Assembly: GCA_016806145.1 (NCBI GenBank)
Contig: CP063167.1
Coordinates: 1,050,501 to 1,114,500, forward strand
Origin: Variovorax paradoxus
Lineage (GTDB): Bacteria; Pseudomonadota; Gammaproteobacteria; Burkholderiales; Burkholderiaceae_C
Reading direction: 5' to 3'
DNA: 64,000 nucleotides
In this document: one piece after another, positions 44,143 to 52,604 of the stretch
Numbering within the stretch: position 1 is the first letter of the stretch
How the letters are laid out: every line of letters begins with the position of its first letter
The notes under the pieces: generated by a model
The model's database searches: none
What the model was told of the DNA's origin: nothing
Seen by the model: the letters and a program-made list of their open reading frames with translations, nothing else
Position numbers and translations under genes: made by a program

Positions 44143-45495
44143 GTGCGCATCGACTTCCTCGGCGGCACCGGTACCGTCACCGGCTCGAAATACCTGCTGA
44201 CGCACGAAGGCCGGCGGCTGCTGGTCGATTGCGGGCTCTTCCAGGGGTTGAAGCAACTGCGCCTGCGCAACTGGGACGTACTGCCGGTCGACCCCGCCGG
44301 CATCGATGCCGTGCTTCTGACGCATGCGCACATGGACCACAGCGGCTTCGTGCCGCGCCTGGTGCAGCTCGGCTTCAAGGGCAAGGTGTACTGCAGCGCG
44401 GCCACCCGCGAACTCTGCGAACTGCTGCTGCCCGACTCGGGCCGCCTCCAGGAAGAAGACGCCGACTTCGCCAACCGCCACGGGCATTCGAAGCACAAGC
44501 CGGCGTTGCCGCTGTGTACCGAGCAGGACGCGCGCGCGGCCCTCAGGCGCTTCGACGTTGTCCCGTTCGGCCAGGAATGCTCCCCGTGGCCGGGTTGGTC
44601 CTGGCAGCTCCGCAGGGCAGGGCACATCCTCGGTGCCGGCAGCCTGCGAGTGGGCTGGGAAACATCGAGCATCCAGTTCTCGGGCGACCTGGGGCGCAGC
44701 GATGACCTGCTGATGCGTCCGCCCGAGGCCGTCGAGCCGGCGGACTACGTGGTGATGGAATCGACCTACGGTGACCGCACGCACCCCGCCATGGACACGC
44801 TGGCCGAGCTGGCAGGAGTGATCAACCGCACGGCCGCGCGCGGCGGCATCGTGGTGATGCCGGCCTTCGCGGTGGGGCGCGCGCAGACGCTGCTGCATTG
44901 CATCCAACTGCTCAAGCAGGCGCGCCGCATTCCCGACATGCCTGTCTACCTGAACAGCCCAATGGCAGCGGACGCCACGCGCATCTACCGCAAGCACATG
45001 GACGAGCACCGGCTGAGCGCCGAACAGTGCGCCGCGATGCAGGGACAGACCATCATCGTCAACACGATCGAGGAATCGCGGCGGCTGAACACGCTGGACT
45101 TTCCTTCGATCATCGTGTCGGCCAGCGGCATGGCGACGGGCGGGCGGGTACTGCATCACCTGAAGGCCTACGCGCCCGATCCCAGGAACACGATCCTGTT
45201 CACCGGTTTCCAGGCTGCTGGTACGCGCGGGGCAGCCATGGTGGCCGGCGCCGACGCGGTCAAGATCCACGGCGCCTACGTGCCGGTGCGCGCCGAGGTC
45301 GCAAGCCTCGAGACCCTGTCTGCCCATGCCGACCGCGACGGCCTGATCGCCTGGCTCGATGCCCAGCGTGCACCACGCCGGGTGTTCGTGACCCATGGAG
45401 AGCCGGTGGCTGCCGATGCCCTGCGACTGGCCATCGAGGAGCGACATGGCTGGCCGTGCATCGTGCCCGAATACCGGGCGTCGCACGAACTCTGA
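44143..45495 (+). CDS. MBL-fold beta-CASP hydrolase (RNA-processing type)
   Basis: A 450-residue metallo-beta-lactamase fold protein. VRIDFLGGTGTVTGSKYLL is the classical start, followed by the zinc motif LLTHAHMDHSG, AGHILGAGSLRV, FSGDLGRSDD and the beta-CASP domain with MESTYGDRTH, MPAFAVGRAQTLL, VSASGMATGGRVLHHL and THGEP. This is the YSH1/CPSF73-like group of RNA endonucleases or exonucleases. The GTG at 44143 is eight bases behind the stress protein gene. Genes of this family next to stress proteins recur in low-oxygen loci; the RNA target is unknown. Confidence 0.93.
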   Translation: MRIDFLGGTGTVTGSKYLLTHEGRRLLVDCGLFQGLKQLRLRNWDVLPVDPAGIDAVLLTHAHMDHSGFVPRLVQLGFKGKVYCSAATRELCELLLPDSGRLQEEDADFANRHGHSKHKPALPLCTEQDARAALRRFDVVPFGQECSPWPGWSWQLRRAGHILGAGSLRVGWETSSIQFSGDLGRSDDLLMRPPEAVEPADYVVMESTYGDRTHPAMDTLAELAGVINRTAARGGIVVMPAFAVGRAQTLLHCIQLLKQARRIPDMPVYLNSPMAADATRIYRKHMDEHRLSAEQCAAMQGQTIIVNTIEESRRLNTLDFPSIIVSASGMATGGRVLHHLKAYAPDPRNTILFTGFQAAGTRGAAMVAGADAVKIHGAYVPVRAEVASLETLSAHADRDGLIAWLDAQRAPRRVFVTHGEPVAADALRLAIEERHGWPCIVPEYRASHEL

Positions 45496-45517
45496 AGCCC
45501 GCCGTGTGCTGGCTTCG

Positions 45518-46573
45518 TCAGGGCACGAGCACCGCGGCGCCCTCGATGCGACCAGCGCGCAGGTCGGCCAGTGCTTCGTTGGCCTGGGCGAGTGGATAGG
45601 TCTTCGCGTGCACCTGCAGCGGATGCTCCCGTACGAAATCGAGAAACTCCTTCGCATCGGCACGCGTGAGGTTCGCCACCGAAACCAGACCCCGCTCTTC
45701 CCAGAGCAGCCGGTAGGGAAATGCGGGGATGTTGCTCATCTGGATGCCGCCGCACACCACGCGGCCACCCTTGCGCACGACGCGCAGCGCGGCCGGTACC
45801 AGTTCGCCGGCGGGCGCGAAGATGATGGCTGCGTCCAGCGGCTGCGGCGGTCGCTCGTTCGAGCCGCCGGCCCACGCTGCGCCGAGGCTGCGTGCGAACG
45901 CCTGCGTCGCACGGTCCGCGGGCCGGGTGAATGCAAAAACCTTGCGGCCCTGGGCGATGGCGGCCTGTGTCACCAGATGCGCCGCGGCGCCGAAACCGAA
46001 GATGCCCAGCCGTTGCGCATCTTCACCGGCTGCCTTCAGGCTGCGCCAGCCGATTAATCCCGCGCAGAGCAGGGGCGCGATGCGGACCGCATCGGCCTCG
46101 GGCATGTCCAGCGGAAGGCAGAACGCGACCTCGGCGATCACGTGGCTCGCAAAACCGCCGTCGCGGTGGTAGCCGGTGAAGCGTGGCGCATCGCAAAGGT
46201 TCTCGTGGCCGCTCGTGCAGTAGGCGCAGCAGCCGCAACTGTGGCCCAGCCAGGGCACGCCCACGCGATCGCCCAGGCGATGGCCCGTCCCCCCCGAGCC
46301 GATCGCCTCCACGATGCCCACGATCTCGTGGCCGGGCACGATCGGCAGCACAGGCAGCTGCAATTCACCGTCGACGATGTGCAGATCGGTGCGGCAGACG
46401 GCACAGGCCAGCACGCGCAGACGCAATTCGCCGGGGCCGGGCTCCGGGATGTTGCGCCACTCCATCTCCAGCGGCAGCAGCGGGGCGCTCAGCATCATGA
46501 CGCGCATGCTCGGCGCGACCACGGCGGAAGCCGCGAAGTCGGCGGGGGTCAGGGAGGTGGAGGTCGTGTGCAT
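45518..46573 (-). CDS. adhP: Zinc-dependent alcohol dehydrogenase
   Basis: A 351-residue medium-chain dehydrogenase. Catalytic zinc ligands lie in LACAVCRTDLHI and VPGHEIVGIVEAIG; the structural zinc site is CGCCAYCTSGHENLC. The nucleotide fold is GIFGFGAAAHLVTQAAI, followed by FAFTRPADRATQAFARSLGA, which favours NAD(P). The closest relatives are AdhP-like enzymes that reduce acetaldehyde to ethanol. It is the third gene of a leftward operon with BON and phaB, and could dispose of reducing power from phosphoketolase products. Confidence 0.88.
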   Translation of the reverse strand: MHTTSTSLTPADFAASAVVAPSMRVMMLSAPLLPLEMEWRNIPEPGPGELRLRVLACAVCRTDLHIVDGELQLPVLPIVPGHEIVGIVEAIGSGGTGHRLGDRVGVPWLGHSCGCCAYCTSGHENLCDAPRFTGYHRDGGFASHVIAEVAFCLPLDMPEADAVRIAPLLCAGLIGWRSLKAAGEDAQRLGIFGFGAAAHLVTQAAIAQGRKVFAFTRPADRATQAFARSLGAAWAGGSNERPPQPLDAAIIFAPAGELVPAALRVVRKGGRVVCGGIQMSNIPAFPYRLLWEERGLVSVANLTRADAKEFLDFVREHPLQVHAKTYPLAQANEALADLRAGRIEGAAVLVP

Positions 46574-46613
46574 GGACGGTCTCGCTGGAACGACGGATTC
46601 GGGCGTTGCCGCT

Positions 46614-47333
46614 TCAGGCCATGTACTTGCCGCCGTTGATCGGCAGCGTGATGCCGTTGACGAAGCCCGATTCGTCGGCGACGAGAAACACTACCCCGCG
46701 CGCGATCTCCGCTGGCGTGGCCAGACGCCCGGCCGGGATGGTCGCCAGGATGCGCGCCATCACCTCCGGCGCGACCGCTCCCACCATGGCGGTGTCGGTG
46801 TATCCCGGGGCCACCACGTTGGCAGTGATGTTGTGCGAGGCGCCTTCGAGCGCGAGCGACTTGGTGAAGCCGACGAGGCCGGCCTTCGTTGCCGCGTAGT
46901 TGGCTTGGCCAGCCTGACCGGACTGGCCATTGACCGAACCCATGTTCACGATGCGGCCGAAGCGCCGCTCGCGCATGCCGCCGATCGCGGCACGGCACAT
47001 GTTGAAGCAGCCGCCGAGGTTCACCTCCAGCACCTCGCGCCATTGCGCGATGCTCATCTTGTGGAGCATGGCATCGCGCGTGATGCCGGCGTTGTTGACC
47101 AGCACGTCGATGGGGCCGAGTTCGTCCTCCACGCGCGCGACGCCGGCCCGGCAGGCGTCGAAATCCGCGACGTTCCAGCCGAAGGTGGGGATGCCGGTGC
47201 GGGCGGCGAAGGCCTGCGCGGCCTCGGCGTGGCTGGCGAAGTTCGCCGCCACGCGGTAGCCCGCGGCCTGCAGCGCCTCGGCCGTGGCTGCGCCGATGCC
47301 GCAGGTGCCGCCCGTGACGAGCGCGACACGCAT
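46614..47333 (-). CDS. phaB: Acetoacetyl-CoA reductase
   Basis: A 239-residue short-chain dehydrogenase. The cofactor motif VTGGTCGIGAATAEAL, the NNAGITRD motif, the catalytic Ser in NMGSVNGQSGQAGQ and Tyr-x3-Lys in NYAATKAGLVGFTKSLALEG are all present. NITANVVAPGYTDTAMV and LPINGGKYM fit PhaB, which makes 3-hydroxybutyryl-CoA for polyhydroxybutyrate from acetoacetyl-CoA with NADPH. It begins two bases beyond the BON gene stop. FabG activity is the alternative. Confidence 0.88.
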   Translation of the reverse strand: MRVALVTGGTCGIGAATAEALQAAGYRVAANFASHAEAAQAFAARTGIPTFGWNVADFDACRAGVARVEDELGPIDVLVNNAGITRDAMLHKMSIAQWREVLEVNLGGCFNMCRAAIGGMRERRFGRIVNMGSVNGQSGQAGQANYAATKAGLVGFTKSLALEGASHNITANVVAPGYTDTAMVGAVAPEVMARILATIPAGRLATPAEIARGVVFLVADESGFVNGITLPINGGKYMA

Positions 47334-47335
47334 GC

Positions 47336-47989
47336 TCAGGCGTCCACGAACAGGTCGTTCACCACCACCGAGACGCCCGGCGTGGCCCATGCGGCACCTT
47401 GCACCGCGTCGCGCTCGGTCCAGGAGTGAACCGTGCCACGCAGCGTGACCTGCGAGCCGTCGACCGTGATGGAGAGTTTGTTGGCTTCGCGCTCGGCCTG
47501 GCGCGAGAGCGCCTCGTGGATCTTCTTCTCGACATCGGCAGGCGTCACCTTGGGCTTGACCTTCACGAGGTTCGACACGCCGGTCACGCCCATCAAGTTG
47601 CGCACGGCGATCTCGGCGGCGCTGCGCTGGTATTCCAACTCGACCTCGCCGGTGAGCGTCAGCCAGCCTTTTTCCGCCATGGGGCGGATCTTGCCGTCGG
47701 GCACGAGCACGTTCCACTCGAGCGCGCGCTCGGCCGCCAGGGCGATGTCGGCGTCGGTGCGCTGGTTGTCGAAGGGCAGCTTGACCGTCAGCTCCACCGC
47801 CAGTGCCTTGACGCCATGCACGCGTTGCACCGCGCGCTCGATGGCGTACTTCTCGGCGTAGTGTGCGAGATGGCCGGTGAGAGTGACCACGCCGTCCTTG
47901 ACGATGACGCCGATGTCGGAGGACTTGACGTCAGGTGCCCATGCCAATTCGGCCTGGATGTCGTCGCGCAATTGGGTATCGGTCTTCAT
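47336..47989 (-). CDS. Triple BON-domain protein
   Basis: A 217-residue protein with three BON repeats: SSDIGVIVKDGVVTLTGHLA, GKIRPMAEKGWLTLTGEVEL and NKLSITVDGSQVTLRGTVHS. There is no signal peptide, so it is cytoplasmic or peripherally attached. BON domains bind phospholipid or bridge to membranes; multi-BON proteins are common in hypoxia-induced loci. The ATG at 47989 gives the usual N-terminus MKTDTQLRDDIQAELAW. First gene of the BON-phaB-adh operon, with an FNR-like site upstream. Confidence 0.9.
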   Translation of the reverse strand: MKTDTQLRDDIQAELAWAPDVKSSDIGVIVKDGVVTLTGHLAHYAEKYAIERAVQRVHGVKALAVELTVKLPFDNQRTDADIALAAERALEWNVLVPDGKIRPMAEKGWLTLTGEVELEYQRSAAEIAVRNLMGVTGVSNLVKVKPKVTPADVEKKIHEALSRQAEREANKLSITVDGSQVTLRGTVHSWTERDAVQGAAWATPGVSVVVNDLFVDA

Positions 47990-48085
47990 GGGAATTCCTT
48001 GCAAAGGATGGACGAAGGGGCGGTCGGCGCGCGGGATCGGCGACAACCGTGGGATCCACTGTAGGATGCGGGCACCAGGCCTGTA

Positions 48086-48099
48086 TTGCGCTGGATCAA
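48086..48099. promoter_or_regulatory. FNR-like site upstream of the BON operon
   Basis: TTGCGCTGGATCAA keeps a full right half. On the minus strand it predicts a start near 48051, 62 bases before the BON ATG. Confidence 0.6.
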
Positions 48100-48128
48100 G
48101 GAGCGCGCGGCACGTGCGGTCGCCGGGC

Positions 48129-48647
48129 TCAGGCGATGGCGTCGAGCAGCAGGGCCTGGAGCACGAAGCGCCGGTTGTCGGCCAGAGGGGTCTGGTCGCC
48201 GAGCAGTTCGGCGAGCCGGTCGACAGGATGGGCTTTCATGGCGGCTCCGTTGAATACAGGTATGCCGGCGTGCTGGCCGATGCGCTGCACAAGCGCGGGG
48301 TCGAGGCCCTGGCATTCCACGGCGTCGTAGAGGCGGCCGAGCATGCGGGCGGTGTCCTGTACCTCTTGCGGCGCGCTCGCGAGCGAAAGACCTGGACGCA
48401 TGACGGCCACGTGTGCCCCCAGTTCCTCTGCCGCGTTGCGGAACAGCGTCTGCGATTCGTCCGGCGCGGCATCACACAGCAGCCCCAGGTTCTTGCCACG
48501 CAGCAGCCGGGGAATACTCCCGTCTAGCGCCGAGCGCTGGAGCAACCGGGCGCGACACAGCAGGCTCGTCACCTCCAGGGGCGAGAGCGATGACGGCACG
48601 GGCTCGAGGGCGCAGGTCTGCTGGGAGAAGGGCATGGCGATGGTCAT
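48129..48647 (-). CDS. Short ornithine-carbamoyltransferase-like protein
   Basis: A 172-residue protein resembling only the N-terminal (carbamoyl phosphate) domain of ornithine carbamoyltransferase: IPRLLRGKNLGLLCDAAPDE, AAEELGAHVAVMRPGLSLAS, QDTARMLGRLYDAVECQG and AGIPVFNGAAMKAHPVDRLA. The S-x-R-T-R carbamoyl phosphate loop is replaced by DAAPDESQ, so catalysis is unlikely. The second half of the enzyme, with the SMG and HCLP motifs, is absent. ATG at 48647 follows AAGG; an ATG at 48635 suits the FNR box better. Its role is unknown. Confidence 0.65.
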   Translation of the reverse strand: MTIAMPFSQQTCALEPVPSSLSPLEVTSLLCRARLLQRSALDGSIPRLLRGKNLGLLCDAAPDESQTLFRNAAEELGAHVAVMRPGLSLASAPQEVQDTARMLGRLYDAVECQGLDPALVQRIGQHAGIPVFNGAAMKAHPVDRLAELLGDQTPLADNRRFVLQALLLDAIA

Positions 48648-48687
48648 ATGTGACCTTGCGAGGCTAAGTGCGCCGGAGGCCCCGGAC

Positions 48688-48701
48688 TTGATGCAGGTCA
48701 A
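48688..48701. promoter_or_regulatory. FNR box, near-perfect, upstream of OTC-like gene
   Basis: TTGATGCAGGTCAA has one mismatch to the palindrome. It predicts a minus-strand start near 48653, which favours the second ATG (48635) of the OTC-like gene. Confidence 0.75.
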
Positions 48702-48871
48702 GGAGCAGGGGCATGCAAATGTGATCTGCTGCACGCCGCACGCCGCTGATACACGCCGGACACATTGCATTCACCGAGCGTTACTCACCGATTCTGGCCG
48801 TTGTCGTTGCGTTGCCGATGGCTTCCTAGCATCCATCTATCGACACGCGACAGACCACCTAGGAGTCCCAG

Positions 48872-49639
48872 ATGCTCAACACCGTCACCCCCTCGATGCC
48901 CGCTGCAGTTTCGCCCACCCCAGTTCCGTTCGGCATCGACCGGGAGTGCATGGGACAAAGCACCGCCGACACGCTGAAGCTCCTCGGTGAGCAGCTCAAG
49001 CCGCAGCGTCGCGTCGTACACACGGGCGATACGATCTACCAGGCGGGCGAGCGCTTCGGCAACCTCTACATCCTGAACTCGGGCTTCTTCAAGATCATGA
49101 ATCTTTCGGCCGACGGGCGCGAGCAGGTGGTGGGACTTAAGTTCCGTGGCGACTGGCTCGGTTTCGACGGCATTGCCAGCGGACGCTATTCGTGCGATGC
49201 CGTGGCCATGGACACCGGAGAAATCTGGGTCGTGTCATACGAGGCAGTGCTGGTCGCCTGCGCGGCGAATCCCGCCTTGCTGCAGGTGCTGCATGCTGCC
49301 ATGAGCCGCGAGATCGCACACGATCGGGATTCGCTGATGTCAGTCTGCACGCTGCCGGCCGATGCGCGCGTGGCCGACTTCCTGCGCTACTGGGCCGAGA
49401 CGCTGGCCGAGCGAGGCATGCGCACCGACGAGATCACCCTGCGCATGACGCGTGCGGAGATCGGCAACTACCTGGGAATGACGCTCGAGAGCGTGAGCCG
49501 TGCGCTTTCGCGGCTGGCACGCGACAACGTCATCGGCTTCACCACGAAAGGACGCCGCGACGTGCAGATTCCCGATGTGGGCGCGCTGTCGGCCTTTGTC
49601 CAACGCTGCCTGGCACCCGCGCCTGCGATGCTTCAGTAA
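48872..49639 (+). CDS. Crp/Fnr-family regulator, likely FNR-box binding
   Basis: A 255-residue regulator. The cyclic-nucleotide-like barrel includes RVVHTGDTIYQAGERFGNLY and GREQVVGLKFRGDWLGFDGI. The HTH is LRMTRAEIGNYLGMTLESVS RALSRL; the recognition helix E-S-V-S-R matches the E-x-x-S-R of FNR that reads TTGAT. Unlike true FNR there is no N-terminal cysteine triplet; scattered cysteines (RECMG, YSCDAV, VACAAN, SVCTLP) do not form the usual pattern. It thus resembles FixK/Dnr-like proteins that respond to another signal. It lies inside the island whose promoters carry its presumed site. No FNR box was seen before its own start. Confidence 0.88.
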   Translation: MLNTVTPSMPAAVSPTPVPFGIDRECMGQSTADTLKLLGEQLKPQRRVVHTGDTIYQAGERFGNLYILNSGFFKIMNLSADGREQVVGLKFRGDWLGFDGIASGRYSCDAVAMDTGEIWVVSYEAVLVACAANPALLQVLHAAMSREIAHDRDSLMSVCTLPADARVADFLRYWAETLAERGMRTDEITLRMTRAEIGNYLGMTLESVSRALSRLARDNVIGFTTKGRRDVQIPDVGALSAFVQRCLAPAPAMLQ

Positions 49640-49660
49640 GAGCGCACCACATCTGCGCGC

Positions 49661-51778
49661 TCAGGCGCGGCCGGCCAGCACCTTCGCCATGGCCCGCGCG
49701 AGTTCGGAGCGCGCATAGGGTTTGCGCAGCAATTCCCAGCTCTGGGGCACTTCGCGGTCGGCATCGAGAAGTTCCGACGAGAAGCCTGACATCAACAGCA
49801 CTGCCATGTGCGGAAAGCGTTGTTGCACCTCGGAGGCAAGCCGCGTGCCACGCATGCCGGCGCCCAGGGCGATGTCGCTCAGCAGCAGATCTAAGGGCCC
49901 GACGCCCGCATCCAGCGCCGACAACGCCTGTTCGGCCGTGGCAGCAGCGAAGACCTCGCAGCCCAGGGTGGTCAGGAAGGTGCGCACGACTTTGCGGACC
50001 TCTGCGTCATCCTCCACCAGCATTACGCGCAAGCCGGGCGGAATTGTCTCGTCGGCGCGTTCATCCTCATCGGTGGACGTGGCCGGGGCTTCTTCCAGCT
50101 GCGGCAGGTAAAGCGTCACGATAGTGCCCTGTCCGACCTTGCTGTCGATCGAGACTGCGCCCTTGGACTGGTTGACGAAACCGTACACCGTGCTCAGGCC
50201 CAGGCCGGTGCCACGGCCGACCTCCTTGGTCGTGAAGAAGGGCTCGAAGGCACGTTCTTTCACTTCCTCGGACATGCCGGTGCCACTGTCGGTGATGGAG
50301 ATCGCGACGAAGCACGCGGCAGCATCGTTGCCCGGGTCGTTGCGCTGGCTGCGCAGGGCCGGCGGCAACGCACTGCACAGTTCGGTGCGAAAGCGAAGCG
50401 TGCCACCATCGGGCATGGCGTCGCGCGCATTGATCGCGATGTTGAGCAGTGCCGATTCCAACTGGCCCGGGTCGGCCATCACGGGCGGACAGCCGGGCAC
50501 GGTGTCGATTTCTATGCGAATGCGCTGGTCCAGCGTGCGACGCAGCATGTCCGCCAGTGAGTGCAGCAGCGTTTGCGTATCGACGGCGATCGGTTGTAGC
50601 ACCTGTCGGCGGGAAAACGCAAGCAACTTGCCGGTAAGCTCCGCGCCGCGCCGCGAAGCGCGGGTGGCGGCGCTCAGCAGCTGTTGAACATGGCTGTTCT
50701 GCGACAGGGCGGGGGACTCCTCCAGGACCTGGAGGTTGCCCTGGATGACGGTCAGCAGATTGTTGAAGTCGTGCGCGATGCCGCCCGTGAGCTGGCCGAC
50801 GCTTTCGAGCCGCTGCGAATGGTTGAGCGCCTCCTCGGTCTGCATGCGCTGCAGGCTGGTGGCAAGCAGGTTGGAGAGCGATTCGAGGAAGCGCACCTCC
50901 TCGTCCCCGAAGCGCTTTGACTCCTCCGAGCGGACCGACAGCATGCCGATCACGCGCCCCCGATCCGACAGCGGCACGGCAAGCGCGCTGACGAGGCCGG
51001 CGTCAAGGTAGGCCTGGGGCACGGAGAAACGGTCTTCCTTGCCGTAGTCCGGCACCACGACCGGCCGGCCCTGGGCGAACACGAAGCCCGGCGGGGTGTC
51101 AGGGCGGTTGGCGATGCGTGCGCCTATCTCCTCGCCGTCGATCAGGCCAACGCCGCTGGCCACGCGGAACTCCAGGCGGTTGCTATCGAGTAGCCACACC
51201 ACTGCGACTTCGACCTGCAAGGCCGTGGTGATGATTCCCGGCACATGCTGGAGCACCACCTGCAGGTCGCGCGTATCCACCGCCAGGCGCCCGAGCTGGG
51301 CCAGGTGTTCGCTGTAGCGGGCGCGTTGCAGCGCCTGCTTCACCCGAGGGTAGGCGCCGATGTCCCTGATGGCCGCCACGACGAACGGCAATCCGTGGTT
51401 CTGCAGCGGGCTGAGCGCAATCTCGACCATGACCTCGCTGCCATCCTTGCGCTTGGCCACCAGCTCCATGTGCGTGCCCATCGGGCGGGGACGGGGAGCG
51501 CGGCCATAGGCCTCGCGGTAGGAGGCATGGCGCGGGCGGATGCTGTCGGGCACCAGCACGTCGACGTTCAGGCCTGCAAGCTCGTCTTCGGCATAGCCAA
51601 GCAGTGCTGCCGCCGAGGGGTTGGCGAGCATGATGGAGCCGAACTGGTCCACCACCAGGAGCGAATCCGGATAGGCGACGAAGAGCGAGCGGAACACGCT
51701 GCCTTCGTCGAAGTCCGAGAGCGAGCCGGGGACGACCGCATCGGGCAGAAAGGGCGGGTTGCCCGCAGCGTCAGCCAT
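49661..51778 (-). CDS. Hybrid sensor histidine kinase (PAS-GAF-HisKA-HATPase-REC)
   Basis: A 705-residue kinase. A PAS domain (YPDSLLVVDQFGSIMLANPS AAALLGYAEDELAG), then a GAF domain (ALQVEVAVVWLLDSNRLEFR; GLVSALAVPLSDRGRVIGML), then the H-box GGIAHDFNNLLTVIQGNL with the phosphorylated His. N-box NIAINARDAMPDGG and G-boxes ITDSGTGMSEEV and GRGTGLGLSTVYGFVNQSKG complete the ATPase. A C-terminal receiver (VMLVEDDAEVRKVV; DLLLSDIAL; LRKPYA) is intact. No membrane helix, so it is cytoplasmic; the PAS or GAF domain may sense redox state. The ATG at 51778 overlaps the end of the OmpR-type gene. Confidence 0.92.
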   Translation of the reverse strand: MADAAGNPPFLPDAVVPGSLSDFDEGSVFRSLFVAYPDSLLVVDQFGSIMLANPSAAALLGYAEDELAGLNVDVLVPDSIRPRHASYREAYGRAPRPRPMGTHMELVAKRKDGSEVMVEIALSPLQNHGLPFVVAAIRDIGAYPRVKQALQRARYSEHLAQLGRLAVDTRDLQVVLQHVPGIITTALQVEVAVVWLLDSNRLEFRVASGVGLIDGEEIGARIANRPDTPPGFVFAQGRPVVVPDYGKEDRFSVPQAYLDAGLVSALAVPLSDRGRVIGMLSVRSEESKRFGDEEVRFLESLSNLLATSLQRMQTEEALNHSQRLESVGQLTGGIAHDFNNLLTVIQGNLQVLEESPALSQNSHVQQLLSAATRASRRGAELTGKLLAFSRRQVLQPIAVDTQTLLHSLADMLRRTLDQRIRIEIDTVPGCPPVMADPGQLESALLNIAINARDAMPDGGTLRFRTELCSALPPALRSQRNDPGNDAAACFVAISITDSGTGMSEEVKERAFEPFFTTKEVGRGTGLGLSTVYGFVNQSKGAVSIDSKVGQGTIVTLYLPQLEEAPATSTDEDERADETIPPGLRVMLVEDDAEVRKVVRTFLTTLGCEVFAAATAEQALSALDAGVGPLDLLLSDIALGAGMRGTRLASEVQQRFPHMAVLLMSGFSSELLDADREVPQSWELLRKPYARSELARAMAKVLAGRA

Positions 51779-52499
51779 GGGAAACCGGTGGCACCAGGAT
51801 GTAGCCCGCGCCTCGCACCGACTTGATGAGTTGCGGATCGTCCGCGTCCGCCTCGATCTTCTTGCGCAGCCGGCCGACCTGCACGTCGATCGTACGGTCG
51901 AATGGTGCAGCCTCGCGTCCGCGCGTCTGCTCGAGCAGGAAGTCGCGTGACAGCACGCGGCCGGGATGGCGGGCAAAGGCCTGCAACAGGTCGAATTCGC
52001 CGCCGGTCAGGGCCACTTCCTCGCCCTGCGGACTCCTGAGGTTGCGCGCGGCGGTGTCGAGCTGCCAGCCGGCGAAGCGCAGCTTGTCGGGAGACGCCGA
52101 AACGCCGGCGGCGAATGCGGGTGTTCCCGGGGTCAAACGCCGCAGTACGGCCTTCACCCGCGCGACCAGTTCGCGCAGGTCGAAGGGCTTGGTCACGTAG
52201 TCGTCGGCGCCCACCTCGAGGCCCACCACCTTGTCCACCGCATCGCCCCGGCCGGTGACGATGACGAGGCCGCAACGCCAGCTGTCCCGCAGGCGGCGCG
52301 CAATGGAAAAGCCGTCTTCACCAGGCAGGCCGAGATCGAGCAGCACGAGGTCTGCGGGGTCGGAATCCATCAGCGTGATGAGGCTGCGGCCGTTGTGGAT
52401 CTGGGAGACGCGGAAGCCGTGGCTCTGCAGGTAGTTGGCCAGCAGCAGCGTGATGTCAGCCTCGTCGTCGAGGACTGCGATGTGTGGGGCAGGTTTCAT
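51771..52499 (-). CDS. OmpR-type response regulator
   Basis: A 242-residue regulator with receiver (HIAVLDDEADITLLLANYLQ, LVLLDLGLPGEDG, ADDYVTKPF) and winged-helix domain (LTGGEFDLLQAFARHPGRVL; FDRTIDVQVGRLRKKIE; IKSVRGAGYIL). All phosphotransfer residues are present. It is encoded first in a two-gene operon with the hybrid kinase, its probable partner. Targets are unknown but likely lie in this low-oxygen cluster. Confidence 0.93.
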   Translation of the reverse strand: MKPAPHIAVLDDEADITLLLANYLQSHGFRVSQIHNGRSLITLMDSDPADLVLLDLGLPGEDGFSIARRLRDSWRCGLVIVTGRGDAVDKVVGLEVGADDYVTKPFDLRELVARVKAVLRRLTPGTPAFAAGVSASPDKLRFAGWQLDTAARNLRSPQGEEVALTGGEFDLLQAFARHPGRVLSRDFLLEQTRGREAAPFDRTIDVQVGRLRKKIEADADDPQLIKSVRGAGYILVPPVSHG

Positions 52500-52604
52500 G
52501 TGCTGGCAAGGAGATTGAGCACGAATTTCTTAAACATTCTTTCTCAAGATGAGCGTAGCACGCAAGCGACGCCGACAGCACCTTGGGTACCCTTCGGCCG
52601 GCAG

